A stretch of 64,000 nt of DNA from CAG-177 sp003514385. Its GTDB lineage: Bacteria; Bacillota; Clostridia; Oscillospirales; Acutalibacteraceae. How positions within the stretch are numbered: the stretch's first letter is position 1; each line of letters begins with the position of its first letter. The stretch covers positions 1,240,001-1,304,000 of the forward strand of contig JBPPLN010000001.1 in NCBI GenBank assembly GCA_051920445.1, in the 5' to 3' direction. This document shows, piece after piece, positions 52,214-60,310 of this stretch. Under the pieces are notes generated by a model. It worked only from the letters and a program-made list of their open reading frames with translations, was not told where the DNA came from and did not search any database. The position numbers and the translations under genes were made by a program.

Positions 52214-52219
52214 GGGAGA
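52214..52219. other. attR core of the integrated element
   Basis: GGGAGA, in the same codon phase as 35800-35805. Downstream codons continue the interrupted XRE protein as ETGKSYPDITM. Confidence 0.75.
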
Positions 52220-53106
52220 CGGGCAAAAGCTATCCCGACATAACGATGATACCCGATATCTGTTCGGTACTCGACATCTCGGAGCATGAGCTGATAAGCG
52301 GCGCGAACGACACGGAGTATCACGAGATGAAAAGAAACGCGCGCGTATACAGAAAGATTATCGAGACCTTCTTTTGGGGCTTCACGGGCGCGTATGCGCT
52401 GGCGCTTATTATATGTTTCATATGCGACCTCGCGGTGAATCACAGGTTTACTTTCTTCCCCGTGGTTTTCGGCAGTCTGTTGACGGCGTTTTCGTTCGTT
52501 CCGACATTTACGCGCTTTACCGAAAAGCATAAGCTCGCGGTGTTCACGGGCTCGACCTATCTCTCGCTCGTCCTGCTCTTTGTCATCTGCTGCGCAAAAT
52601 ACGGGCAGAATTGGTTCGGCGCCGCCGCGCTCGGCACTCTGCTCGGGTATATCGCGGTGTTCGCGCCGTTTTTGCTCAGGCGCTATATGCCCGCAAGGGG
52701 ACGCAGATTTATTCCCGCCGTATACTTTTTGCTGTTCTTCGCCTGCCTAGCCCTGCTCGTTTCGGCGGCAAGAATAACGAATGTATTCAGCCTGCCCAAG
52801 GGACTGCTCATTGTGCTCTATTCATTTATTCCGTTTGCGGTGACTGCCGTCATGCATATTATCTGCAAGCACCCGCTGATAAACGCCTCTATAGATGTCC
52901 TCGCGTTCGGCTCGGTTATATATGCTCTGCCGCGTTTTCTCACCGCAGTGTTCGGCAGTGTAGAGGGCGCGAACTACGCCGTGAACTTCGCCGACTGGGC
53001 GCATTTCGCAAACGGCAATGTATATCTGCTCATTTTAATATTCACGCTCGCGGTTTCAGTATCATTGCTCGCGGCAGGTATCGCAAAACTGCGCCGCACG
53101 CGTTGA
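52214..53106 (+). pseudogene. XRE-family membrane regulator, C-terminal part (interrupted gene, part 2)
   Basis: In frame from the attR core: TGKSYPDITMIPDICSVLDI then SEHELISGANDTEYHEMKRN completes the HTH domain and linker. About seven hydrophobic helices follow (FFWGFTGAYALALIICFIC, LVLLFVICCA, FLLFFACLALLVSA and others). The intact protein was therefore a membrane-tethered XRE regulator of about 340 residues, a layout frequent in gut Clostridia. With its promoter and HTH now 16 kb away, this part is expressed only if a start such as ATG 52246 is used from element-derived transcription. Confidence 0.8.
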
Positions 53107-53131
53107 CACATGGCAGATTATGTAATATAAT
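53103..53131 (+). promoter_or_regulatory. Perfect-consensus sigma-A promoter
   Basis: TTGACA (53103-53108), 17 nt, TATAAT (53126-53131). It overlaps the last codons of the XRE C-terminal part and reads into the DUF6198 gene. Confidence 0.88.
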
Positions 53132-53137
53132 ATACCA

Positions 53138-53210
53138 AAATCGTGTGGATTTTTCCGAACCTGACGGGTTTATTTTTCGCCATGCACCTTTTCGGTGCGT
53201 GGCTTTTTTG
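53138..53210 (+). promoter_or_regulatory. Leader with intrinsic terminator, candidate attenuator or riboswitch
   Basis: About 73 nt from the expected transcription start to the gene. It ends in GCCATGCACC-TTTTC-GGTGCGTGGC followed by TTTTTT, a strong terminator directly before the start codon. Upstream are small stems (AACC-TGAC-GGGTT; TGGA-TTTT-TCCG). GTGTGG at 53143-53148 can pair with CCATGCAC of the terminator's left arm. I cannot assign it to a known riboswitch class. Confidence 0.6.
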
Positions 53211-53936
53211 ATGAAAAGAGGGGTTATTTTGCAAAACAGGAAGCTGAAAATTCCGAGCGAGGTCGTTTATATCCTCGCCGTCGTGCTGCTCTCGCTCGCG
53301 GTCGCAATGCTCACGGCGGCGAACTTCGGCGTGTCGATGATAGTCGCGCCGGCATATCTTCTGAGCCTGAAAGCCGGAATTCTCACATTCGGCCAGGCGG
53401 AATATGTAATTCAGGCGGGGCTGTTTATTATCTTCTGCATCGTCATGCGCGGATTCAGGGCGGTGTATCTCTCGTCGTTCGTGACCTGCCTTATCTACGG
53501 CGCGGCACTCGATCTCTGGCGGTGCATCCCGTTCTTTAATCCTAATGTCACCACGCCCGGGAGCATGTCCATGCCGATAAGAATACTTCTTTTTATCTTC
53601 GGCGTGCTGCTGACCTCGTTCTCGGTCGCGATGTTTTACAAAACCTATCTCTATCCGCAGGTCTACGACTTTTTCGTCAAGGGCGTCAGCGGAAAGTTCG
53701 GCATAAAGCTGTCGCGATTCAAGACCTGCTTCGATTTATCCTGCCTCGCGGTGGCGGCGATAATGTCGCTCGCGTTTTTCAGGCGCTTTGAGGGCATCGG
53801 CTGGGGCACGCTCGTTATCGCCTCGATAAACGGTACGATAATCGGCTTCTTCTGCCGCCTGTTTGATAAATATTTCGACTTTACGCCGCTGTTCAAAAAA
53901 TTCGCCGCTCATTTTGAGCTCGGGAAAAAGCAGTGA
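53211..53936 (+). CDS. DUF6198/YczE-like integral membrane protein
   Basis: 241 residues from ATG 53211. TTG 53229, with AAGAGGGG about 7 nt upstream, is an equally good start and fits the leader better. Five or more transmembrane helices (VVYILAVVLLSLAVAMLTAA, YVIQAGLFIIFCIVMRGF, FVTCLIYGAALDLW, ILLFIFGVLLTSFSVAMFY, LVIASINGTIIGFFC) and FGVSMIVAPAYLL fit the YczE/DUF6198 family of small membrane proteins of unknown transport role. It has its own strong promoter and a terminator-bearing leader, so expression is probably conditional. Confidence 0.78.
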   Translation: MKRGVILQNRKLKIPSEVVYILAVVLLSLAVAMLTAANFGVSMIVAPAYLLSLKAGILTFGQAEYVIQAGLFIIFCIVMRGFRAVYLSSFVTCLIYGAALDLWRCIPFFNPNVTTPGSMSMPIRILLFIFGVLLTSFSVAMFYKTYLYPQVYDFFVKGVSGKFGIKLSRFKTCFDLSCLAVAAIMSLAFFRRFEGIGWGTLVIASINGTIIGFFCRLFDKYFDFTPLFKKFAAHFELGKKQ

Positions 53937-54058
53937 CATACTTTCCCGCAGGGGAGTTTTCTTCACAAAAAGTTTGATTTTTTCCCCTTGACTGCACGCC
54001 CCGCAGAGTGCATTATATATTTGACGAGATAAAATTAATTCACGGGAGGAGACATAAA

Positions 54059-55183
54059 ATGAGCACATTCCCCGATGTAAAGAAAAATTTCGGCTTCGGC
54101 TGCATGCGACTGCCCATGGACGGCGAAAAGGTCGACTACGCCGAGTTCACGAAGATGGTTGACGAGTTCATGGCACAGGGCTTCAACTATTTCGACACCG
54201 CACGCGTCTACATCGGCGGTCAGGGCGAGACGGCGATACGCGACTGCGTCGTAAAGCGCTATCCCCGCGACAGCTTCATTCTCACCGACAAGCTCTCCGA
54301 TTCGCTGTTTAACAGCGAGGACGAGATACGCCCGTTGTTTGAAAAGCAGCTCGAGAGCTGCGGAGTGGACTACTTTGACTTCTACCTCCTGCACTCGCAG
54401 ACGAAGTCGATATTTGAAAAATACAAGAAGCTGCACGCCTATGAGCATGCGTTCGAGCTGAAAAAAGAGGGCAAGGTAAAGCACGTCGGCTTCTCGTTCC
54501 ACGACACCGCCGACGTACTCGACGAGATGCTTAACGAATACCCGGAGATTGAGGTGGTTCAGATCCAGCTCAACTACATCGACTTCGACGACCCCGCCGT
54601 TCAGGCGCGCCTCTGCTACGAGGTCTGCCGCAAGCACAACAAGCCCGTAATAGTCATGGAGCCTGTCAAGGGCGGAAAACTCGCCGACATTCCCGAGCAG
54701 GGCAAGGCTATATTCGACGCTCTTCACGGCGGCAGCCCGGCGAGCTACGCGATACGCTACGCAGCGGATTTCGACGGCGTATTCATGGTGCTCTCCGGCA
54801 TGAGCAGCTTAGAGCAGATGAACGACAACCTGTCGTTTATGAAGGACTTTAAGCCCCTGAGCCACGAGGAGAGACGGGCGATAGCGGAGGTCTGCGACGT
54901 TATACGCGCGACCCACACCATCCCCTGCACCGCGTGCCGCTACTGCACGGACGGCTGCCCCGAGCATATCCTCATCCCCGACCTGTTCTCATGCATGAAC
55001 GCAAAGCAGCTCTGCCGCGACTGGAACTCGGACTGCTACTATGAGGTCTACACCGAGAATCACGGCAAAGCGTCGGACTGCATCGGCTGCGGAAAGTGCG
55101 AGCACTCGTGCCCTCAGCACCTGCCCATACGCGAGCTGCTCAGGGAGGTTGCAAAAACCTTTGAGAGCGAAGAGGCAGAATAA
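54059..55183 (+). CDS. Aldo/keto reductase with C-terminal Fe-S cluster motifs
   Basis: 374 residues from ATG 54059 (GGGAGGAG 7 nt upstream). The TIM-barrel AKR part has FGFGCMRLPM, FDTARVYIGGQGE (Asp, Tyr), the Lys in ILTDKLSD and the His in FYLLHSQ, so the catalytic tetrad is intact. The C-terminus carries two Cys clusters, CTACRYCTDGCP and CIGCGKCEHSCP, each of the CxxCxxCxxxCP [4Fe-4S] type. This fusion is common in anaerobes and suggests an electron-transfer-linked carbonyl reductase. The true substrate is unknown. A TTGACT at 53988 with CATTAT 17 nt later may be its promoter. Confidence 0.88.
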   Translation: MSTFPDVKKNFGFGCMRLPMDGEKVDYAEFTKMVDEFMAQGFNYFDTARVYIGGQGETAIRDCVVKRYPRDSFILTDKLSDSLFNSEDEIRPLFEKQLESCGVDYFDFYLLHSQTKSIFEKYKKLHAYEHAFELKKEGKVKHVGFSFHDTADVLDEMLNEYPEIEVVQIQLNYIDFDDPAVQARLCYEVCRKHNKPVIVMEPVKGGKLADIPEQGKAIFDALHGGSPASYAIRYAADFDGVFMVLSGMSSLEQMNDNLSFMKDFKPLSHEERRAIAEVCDVIRATHTIPCTACRYCTDGCPEHILIPDLFSCMNAKQLCRDWNSDCYYEVYTENHGKASDCIGCGKCEHSCPQHLPIRELLREVAKTFESEEAE

Positions 55184-55205
55184 GTTTTCGCTCAGAAGAG
55201 AATAT

Positions 55206-55245
55206 AAAAACCGACCGCTTCGGTTTCCCATCGCGGTCGGTTTTT
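55206..55245 (+). terminator. Intrinsic terminator after the aldo/keto reductase gene
   Basis: AAAAACCGACCGC / GCGGTCGGTTTTT, perfect stem with a 15-nt loop and T-run. Confidence 0.88.
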
Positions 55246-55334
55246 GTAATTTTATTGAAATAGGCAATCCGACAAAATTGAATTTATCTATGCATTCGCA
55301 GATCTCGTGGGTGTTTTTGTTCTTATCTTGGGGT

Positions 55335-55723
55335 TTACCTGCAATAGATGTCAATCACCTTTGCCGCGAACGAGGCTGTGCCCTCGCCACCGTCAGCTCT
55401 TCGAGCAGAGCGCCGAGCTGCATGATAAATGCGACTTCGCCCGCAGCAAAAATCTCGCCGATGCAGATAGACGCTATGAGCGCCATAGAGACGAGCACAT
55501 CCGCCGCCGTCTTTGAGCTCGACTGCGTATAGCCCGACGCCCTCTTCGCGGTAGCGGCGCAGCTGATTATCGAGCCATGCCTGCACTTCGCCGTCCGAAA
55601 AAGCGCCCTCGTAGCGTACATTGCCTTTTCGTCCTGCAATATTCCACACAGATTGAGATAATCATTCCGATTGAATTTTCTCAGCACGAGCCTATCGGTT
55701 TGAGCAAAAATTTCTTTATTCAT
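55335..55723 (-). pseudogene. GNAT acetyltransferase remnant with frameshifts
   Basis: The first frame reads MNKEIFAQTDRLVLRKFNRN then DYLNLCGILQDEKAMYA, the standard GNAT beginning. The match then moves to another frame, YEGAFSDGEVQAWLDNQLRR followed by YREEGVGLYAVELKDGG, and is lost after that. No single frame spans the domain, and the acetyl-CoA loop is not recognisable. It overlaps the end of the DtxR-family gene by a few bases in the same direction, so it was once the second gene of that operon. Confidence 0.55.
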
Positions 55724-56096
55724 CTGCATTTTTCATGTTCCTGCGGACGTGTTCTTTTATCGCCGAAAACGACTCGTCGCTGATGTCGTGCTCCATTTTG
55801 CACGCATCTTCGGTGGCAGTCTTTTCGTCAACGCCGAGACGGACGAGGAACTTCGAGAGCAGGGTGTGGCGCTCATATATTTTCTTTGCCACATCGAGCC
55901 CCGATTCGGTGAGGGTCAGATACCCGTCCTTGTCCATGAGAAGATAGCCGCCCTGTTTGAGAAGTCCGACAGCGCGGCTGACGCTCGGCTTTGAAAATCC
56001 CATATATTCGGCGACATCGAGCGAGCGCACAACGCCGTTTTTTGAAAGCACATAGACGGTTTCGAGATACATTTCGCCCGATTCCTGAAGATGCAT
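55716..56096 (-). CDS. DtxR/MntR-family metal-dependent repressor
   Basis: 126 residues with GGGAGGAAC before ATG. The N-terminal winged helix reads YLETVYVLSKNGVVRSLDVA, EYMGFSKPSVSRAVGLLKQG with wing GYLLMDKDGYLTLTESG. The dimerisation/metal domain has ERHTLLSKFLVRLGVDEKTA then EDACKMEHDISDE, with the His/Glu ligands (ExxxH type). No SH3-like third domain, so it is the short MntR-like form. It is divergent from feoA-feoA-feoB, whose promoter region carries three identical-type palindromes, so it most likely represses iron uptake when Fe(II) is plentiful. Confidence 0.9.
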   Translation of the reverse strand: MHLQESGEMYLETVYVLSKNGVVRSLDVAEYMGFSKPSVSRAVGLLKQGGYLLMDKDGYLTLTESGLDVAKKIYERHTLLSKFLVRLGVDEKTATEDACKMEHDISDESFSAIKEHVRRNMKNADE

Positions 56097-56209
56097 ATCT
56101 GTTCCTCCCTTTTAGGTGTGTATATTGTTATATATTAAAGGTATGATATCACTTCACTTAGGAAAAATCAAGGGCGGGAAGATATGTATGAAATGTCCAA
56201 AGCAGGCGG

Positions 56210-56223
56210 TTAGCATAAGCTAA
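56210..56223. promoter_or_regulatory. DtxR-type operator 1
   Basis: TTAGC-ATAA-GCTAA. Lies upstream of the feo promoter on the side of the repressor gene. Confidence 0.75.
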
Positions 56224-56279
56224 TTGTTTGTGGATGTCGCCGAAATTGCGTTTTACGGCAAAAAATTGAAAAAAGTCTA

Positions 56280-56308
56280 TTGACAGGGAACAACTATAGG
56301 AGTACCAT
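56280..56308 (+). promoter_or_regulatory. feo operon promoter
   Basis: TTGACA (56280-56285), 17 nt, TACCAT (56303-56308). The expected start of transcription falls at the edge of operator 2. Confidence 0.7.
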
Positions 56309-56317
56309 ATATCACGG

Positions 56318-56331
56318 TTAGCTGGTGCTAA
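56318..56331. promoter_or_regulatory. DtxR-type operator 2
   Basis: TTAGC-TGGT-GCTAA, over the expected transcription start. Confidence 0.78.
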
Positions 56332-56351
56332 TCAATTTTAAAGCCCCAAGG

Positions 56352-56365
56352 TTAGCGTATGCTAA
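56352..56365. promoter_or_regulatory. DtxR-type operator 3
   Basis: TTAGC-GTAT-GCTAA, 35 bp before the first feoA start. Operators 2 and 3 are 34 bp apart, about three helical turns, which would allow cooperative binding. Confidence 0.78.
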
Positions 56366-56399
56366 TTCCGGAAATACAAAAGAGGAAGAGGGACTCAAT

Positions 56400-56612
56400 A
56401 TGATGCCTTTGATGTTCGCACAGGTCGGCGAAGAGAATATCATCAAGAAGATAGGCGGCAGCCCGGAAGTAAAACAGCATCTCGAAAATCTCGGATTTGT
56501 CGTCGGCGGCACTGTAAAAGTAGTCAACGCCCTGGGCGGAAATGTTATAGTCAACGTCAAGGAGTCGCGCGTTGCCATCAGCGAAGAGATGGCGAAGAAA
56601 ATCATGATATGA
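56400..56612 (+). CDS. feoA: FeoA-family protein 1
   Basis: 70 residues from ATG 56400 (GAGGG about 6 nt upstream). The SH3-like FeoA fold is seen in FAQVGEENIIKKIGGSPEVK, HLENLGFVVGGTVKVVN and a final VNVKESRVAISEEMAKKI. FeoA is a small cytoplasmic partner that supports FeoB-driven Fe(II) uptake. It is first in the iron operon, directly behind three repressor palindromes. Confidence 0.92.
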   Translation: MMPLMFAQVGEENIIKKIGGSPEVKQHLENLGFVVGGTVKVVNALGGNVIVNVKESRVAISEEMAKKIMI

Positions 56613-56674
56613 CGGCGCTGCGGCGCAGTACATATACCAAATGAATAAAATTGCACAAAAGGAGGATATAAGCA

Positions 56675-56896
56675 ATGAAAACTCTCAGGCAGGCTAAGAT
56701 CGGCGAAACGGTCAAAGTAGTCAAGCTCCACGGAGAGGGCGCAACAAAGCGCCGCATCATGGACATGGGACTGACCAAGGGCGTGGAGGTCTATATCCGT
56801 AAGGTCGCGCCTCTCGGCGATCCGGTCGAGATCACGGTGCGCGGATATGAGCTCTCGCTCAGAAAGGCCGACGCGGACATGATCGAGGTCGAATAA
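56675..56896 (+). CDS. feoA: FeoA-family protein 2
   Basis: 73 residues, AAAGGAGGA before ATG. MKTLRQAKIGETVKVVKLHG, RRIMDMGLTKGVEVYIRKVA and GDPVEITVRGYELSLRKADA show the canonical FeoA fold. It is closer to the standard family sequence than the upstream copy. Tandem feoA genes before feoB are usual in Clostridia. Confidence 0.94.
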   Translation: MKTLRQAKIGETVKVVKLHGEGATKRRIMDMGLTKGVEVYIRKVAPLGDPVEITVRGYELSLRKADADMIEVE

Positions 56897-56946
56897 GACC
56901 CCGCGCAGAAAAGCTGATATAATTCCAAGAAAGAGAGGCTATCAAA

Positions 56947-59460
56947 ATGGATTTACGCATTGCTCTTGCGGGTAACCCCAACAGCGGTAAAACCACATTG
57001 TTCAACGCTCTCACCGGTTCGAACCAGTTCGTCGGTAACTGGCCGGGCGTTACGGTTGAGAAAAAAGAAGGAAAACTCAAAAAGCATGACGGCGTTATCA
57101 TCACCGACCTTCCCGGTATCTACTCGCTCTCGCCCTACACCCTTGAGGAAGTCGTCGCGAGAAACTATCTTATCGATGAGCGCCCGGACGCTATACTTAA
57201 CATAATCGACGGTACGAACCTCGAAAGAAACCTCTATCTCACCACCCAGCTGACCGAGCTCGGCATCCCCGTTGTTATCGCCATCAACATGATGGACGTC
57301 GTCAAGAAGAACGGCGACAAGATAAACGTCGATGAGCTCTCCCGCCAGCTCGGCTGCAAGATAGTTGAGATCTCCGCCCTTAAAGGTGACGGAGTCATGG
57401 ACGCTGCCGAGGCTGCTATCGAGGCTGCAAAGAGCACCAAGACTGTTCCGATGCACACCTTTGAAGGCTCCGTCGAGCACGCTCTCGCGCACATTGAAGA
57501 GGCCGCCGTCCACGGACTCCCCGAGGAGCAGCAGAGATGGTACGCCATTAAAATCTTTGAGCGCGACGACAAGGTTCTCGCGAAGCTCAACCTCGACAAG
57601 GCGACCCTTGAGCACATCGAGGGCGACATTCAGGCAGTTGAGAAAGAGATGGATGACGACGCAGAGTCCATCATCACGAATGAGAGATATATCTATATCG
57701 CATCTATCATAAAAGCCTGCTACAAAAAGAAGAATGTCGGTCAGCTTTCGACCTCCGACAAGATCGATAAGGTGGTCACTAACCGCTGGCTCGGACTTCC
57801 GATATTCGCAGTTATCATGTTCCTCGTCTACTACATCTCCATGGTCACTGTCGGCTCGTTCGCTACCGACTGGATGAACGACGGAGTGTTCGGCGACGGC
57901 TGGCACTTGCTCGGCATCGGCTCGAAGGCCTATTCGACCGACGCTGACGACTACACCGCCGCTACCGAGGCTGTCAGTGCATTCACCGGCATTGACTTCG
58001 GCGCAGAAGATTTCGACGCCGACAAGGCTCTCGCCGAGATGAAAGCCTATCAGCCCACAGCGGACACCGCAACGGTTGATGTTGAGGATGAAGAGACCCT
58101 CGCCGTCAATGCCATGACCGCTTATTATTCGGCAATCCCCGCAAACCTCTCCAAGGCTGACAAAGAAGCAACAGTAGGCATGACCTATGTTGACGCTGTC
58201 AAGTACCTTGAAGAGAAGGGCTTCGACGAGCCCGATCCCGCCGCTTACGGCGTGTGGGTGCCCGGCATTCCGGTTCTCGTCGGCAACGGACTTGAAAAGG
58301 TCGGCGCGGCCGACTGGCTCAGTGGACTTATCAACGACGGTATCGTAGCCGGCGTCGGCGCTGTCCTCGGCTTCGTTCCCCAGATGCTCGTTTTGTTCCT
58401 GCTCCTCGCATTCCTTGAGGCGTGCGGCTACATGGCCCGTATCGCATTCGTCCTTGACCGTATATTCCGCAAGTTCGGTCTTTCCGGCAAATCCTTCATC
58501 CCGATGCTTATCGGCACCGGCTGCGGCGTTCCCGGAATCATGGCTTCGCGTACCATAGAAAACGAGCGCGACCGCCGTATGACAATAATGACAACAACCT
58601 TCATCCCCTGCGGCGCAAAGGTTCCGTTTATCGCCATGATAGCGGGCGCCCTCTTCGGCGGCTCGGCGCTGGTCTCGACCTCCGCCTATTTCATCGGCAT
58701 GGCGGCGATTATATGCTCGGGCATCATGCTCAAAAAGACAAAGATGTTCTCGGGCGATCCCGCTCCGTTCGTTATGGAGCTTCCCGCCTATCACTGGCCG
58801 ACCCTTAAGAACGTCCTCCGCTCCATGTGGGAGCGCGGCTGGTCCTTCATCAAGAAGGCCGGAACGATCATCCTTCTTTCAACTATCGTTGTCTGGTTCA
58901 CCTCTTACTTCGGCTTCGTAGACGGCCACTTCGGAATGCTTGCAGAGGATCAGCTTGATCAGTCCCTGCTCGCAAAGGTCGGCTCGGCTATCGCCTGGAT
59001 CTTCGTTCCGCTCGGCTGGGGCAACTGGCAGGCTACCGTCGCTTCGATCACCGGACTTGTCGCAAAGGAGAACATCGTCGGTACGATGGGCATCCTCTAT
59101 GGCGCAGAGGGCAACGTTTATGCAACCCTTGCAAAGGCGTTCACCGGCATAACCGCTTATTCGTTCCTCGTCTTCAACCTCCTGTGCGCTCCCTGCTTCG
59201 CAGCTATCGGCGCTATCAAGCGTGAGATGAACAGCGCAAAGTGGACCTGGTTCGCAATCGGCTATCAGTGCGGCTTCGCCTATGTTATCTCCCTTATGAT
59301 AAACCAGTTCGGCAACCTCTTCACCGGCAACATCCACGGCGCAGTTGATATCGTAAGCCTTGTGTTCGCGTTCATCTTCCTCGCACTGATAATCTTCATG
59401 CTCGTGCGTCCTTACAAGGAAGCTACGAAGCTGACCTCCGATGTAAAGGTTACGAAATAA
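56947..59460 (+). CDS. feoB: Ferrous iron transporter FeoB
   Basis: 837 residues, AAGAGAGG before ATG. The cytoplasmic G domain has GNPNSGKTTLFN (G1), TDLPGIYSLSPYT (G3) and AINMMDVV (G4), followed by the helical GDI domain. The membrane part has the two gate repeats, including GTGCGVPGIMASRTIENERD and FIPCGAKVPFIAMIAG. Between the first transmembrane helix and the next is an extra acidic segment of about 120 residues (STDADDYTAATEAVSAFTGI onward), absent from the classical E. coli protein. GTP-dependent Fe(II) import across the plasma membrane. Confidence 0.96.
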   Translation: MDLRIALAGNPNSGKTTLFNALTGSNQFVGNWPGVTVEKKEGKLKKHDGVIITDLPGIYSLSPYTLEEVVARNYLIDERPDAILNIIDGTNLERNLYLTTQLTELGIPVVIAINMMDVVKKNGDKINVDELSRQLGCKIVEISALKGDGVMDAAEAAIEAAKSTKTVPMHTFEGSVEHALAHIEEAAVHGLPEEQQRWYAIKIFERDDKVLAKLNLDKATLEHIEGDIQAVEKEMDDDAESIITNERYIYIASIIKACYKKKNVGQLSTSDKIDKVVTNRWLGLPIFAVIMFLVYYISMVTVGSFATDWMNDGVFGDGWHLLGIGSKAYSTDADDYTAATEAVSAFTGIDFGAEDFDADKALAEMKAYQPTADTATVDVEDEETLAVNAMTAYYSAIPANLSKADKEATVGMTYVDAVKYLEEKGFDEPDPAAYGVWVPGIPVLVGNGLEKVGAADWLSGLINDGIVAGVGAVLGFVPQMLVLFLLLAFLEACGYMARIAFVLDRIFRKFGLSGKSFIPMLIGTGCGVPGIMASRTIENERDRRMTIMTTTFIPCGAKVPFIAMIAGALFGGSALVSTSAYFIGMAAIICSGIMLKKTKMFSGDPAPFVMELPAYHWPTLKNVLRSMWERGWSFIKKAGTIILLSTIVVWFTSYFGFVDGHFGMLAEDQLDQSLLAKVGSAIAWIFVPLGWGNWQATVASITGLVAKENIVGTMGILYGAEGNVYATLAKAFTGITAYSFLVFNLLCAPCFAAIGAIKREMNSAKWTWFAIGYQCGFAYVISLMINQFGNLFTGNIHGAVDIVSLVFAFIFLALIIFMLVRPYKEATKLTSDVKVTK

Positions 59461-59494
59461 AGCAAAAACCAATCTGTGAAAGGAGTCTTTTCAA

Positions 59495-59692
59495 ATGCTC
59501 GCGTGGTTATCAAAGAATATTGCAACCATTATAATATGCCTTGTGCTTGCCGTTATCGTGGCACTGATTATATACAATCTTGTCAAGGATAAAAAGAAAG
59601 GCAAATCCTCCTGCGGCTGCAACTGTGCCCACTGTGCTATGGCAGGCTCCTGCCACAGCGCGAATCAGCAAAAGGGCAAAAAGCACAGCTGA
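59495..59692 (+). CDS. FeoB-associated Cys-rich membrane protein
   Basis: 65 residues, AAAGGAG before ATG. One N-terminal transmembrane helix (IATIIICLVLAVIVALIIYN) is followed by a Lys-rich stop and SSCGCNCAHCAMAGSCH, a Cys/His cluster able to bind iron or zinc. This is the FeoC-like/FeoB-associated family that ends feo operons in Firmicutes. 34 bp after feoB and before the terminator. Confidence 0.9.
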   Translation: MLAWLSKNIATIIICLVLAVIVALIIYNLVKDKKKGKSSCGCNCAHCAMAGSCHSANQQKGKKHS

Positions 59693-59710
59693 TAAGCACA
59701 ACAGAACAGA

Positions 59711-59742
59711 AAAAAGGACGCAGCGCAAACTGCGTCCTTTTT
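59711..59742 (+). terminator. Intrinsic terminator of the feo operon
   Basis: AAAAAGGACGCAG-cgcaaa-CTGCGTCCTTTTT. Confidence 0.9.
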
Positions 59743-59815
59743 GGCATATCCCGGTGGATTTTTTCGCGCTTTGCTGATATAATCAAAGAAAATCGACATA
59801 TCGGAGGTGCGTAGA

Positions 59816-60298
59816 TTGATATTTCAATTCGGCGAATACAAAATCGATGTTGATGTTGAAAAGACACGGCAGTTCTATGACCGCGCCAAAACGGTCAGCG
59901 AGGAATGCCAATGTGACGGGTGTCTTAACTTCGAGAGAGCCGTCGACAAACTTCCGCAGAATATCCGGGACTTTTTTTCCGCGCTCGGCGTTGACATGAA
60001 AAAAATCTGCGAATGTTATGTCTATTGCGCCAAAGACGAAAACACGCTGTACTACGGTGGCTTTTGCCACATCTGCGGAACTTTACTCAGCGGCAAAAGC
60101 GCATGGAAACCGACGAGTGACTCAACAGCTTGTTGTGACGAAAAAGCAACATATCCGCTCTCGCCGAATTTCGTAATTTCATTCAGCGACCGTATCGACA
60201 TGTTGGAACCGGATTTTCCGCTCCCTGTCGTTCAGCTCGACTTCGATGCGGATATCCCGTGGGTGCTCGGAAAGAGAAACGGCTATATTGACGAATAA
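59816..60298 (+). CDS. Hypothetical protein with two Cys pairs
   Basis: 160 residues from TTG 59816, chosen because GGAGG ends 8 nt upstream; GTG 59807 would overlap that ribosome site. A TATAAT (59778-59783) lies upstream. No signal peptide or membrane helix. CQCDGC near residue 32 and CHICG near residue 84 could bind zinc. The C-terminal half has NFVISFSDRIDMLEPDFPLP then VVQLDFDADIPWVLG. I do not recognise the family. It is followed 12 bp later by another small unknown gene and probably forms a two-gene unit with it. Confidence 0.65.
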   Translation: MIFQFGEYKIDVDVEKTRQFYDRAKTVSEECQCDGCLNFERAVDKLPQNIRDFFSALGVDMKKICECYVYCAKDENTLYYGGFCHICGTLLSGKSAWKPTSDSTACCDEKATYPLSPNFVISFSDRIDMLEPDFPLPVVQLDFDADIPWVLGKRNGYIDE

Positions 60299-60310
60299 CG
60301 AGGCGAAAAA

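Larger units (their letters stand above)
35800..52219 (+). mobile_element. Integrative mobilizable element, about 16.4 kb, TndX-type serine recombinase
   Basis: Bounded by GGGAGA direct repeats that split an XRE gene in frame. From left to right it holds a two-component system, ABC transporter cargo with repeated operators, a DUF6076 protein, an excisionase-like HTH protein, an oriT, a DUF3847 protein, a MobA/MobL relaxase, a CHC2 primase-like protein, VapE, an iteron array, TnpW and the recombinase at the right end. No VirB4, VirD4/TcpA or other type IV secretion gene is present, so transfer would need a helper element. Base composition and codon use differ from the chromosome, strongest in the 37.9-40.3 kb permease gene, which is AT-rich. 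Confidence 0.88.
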
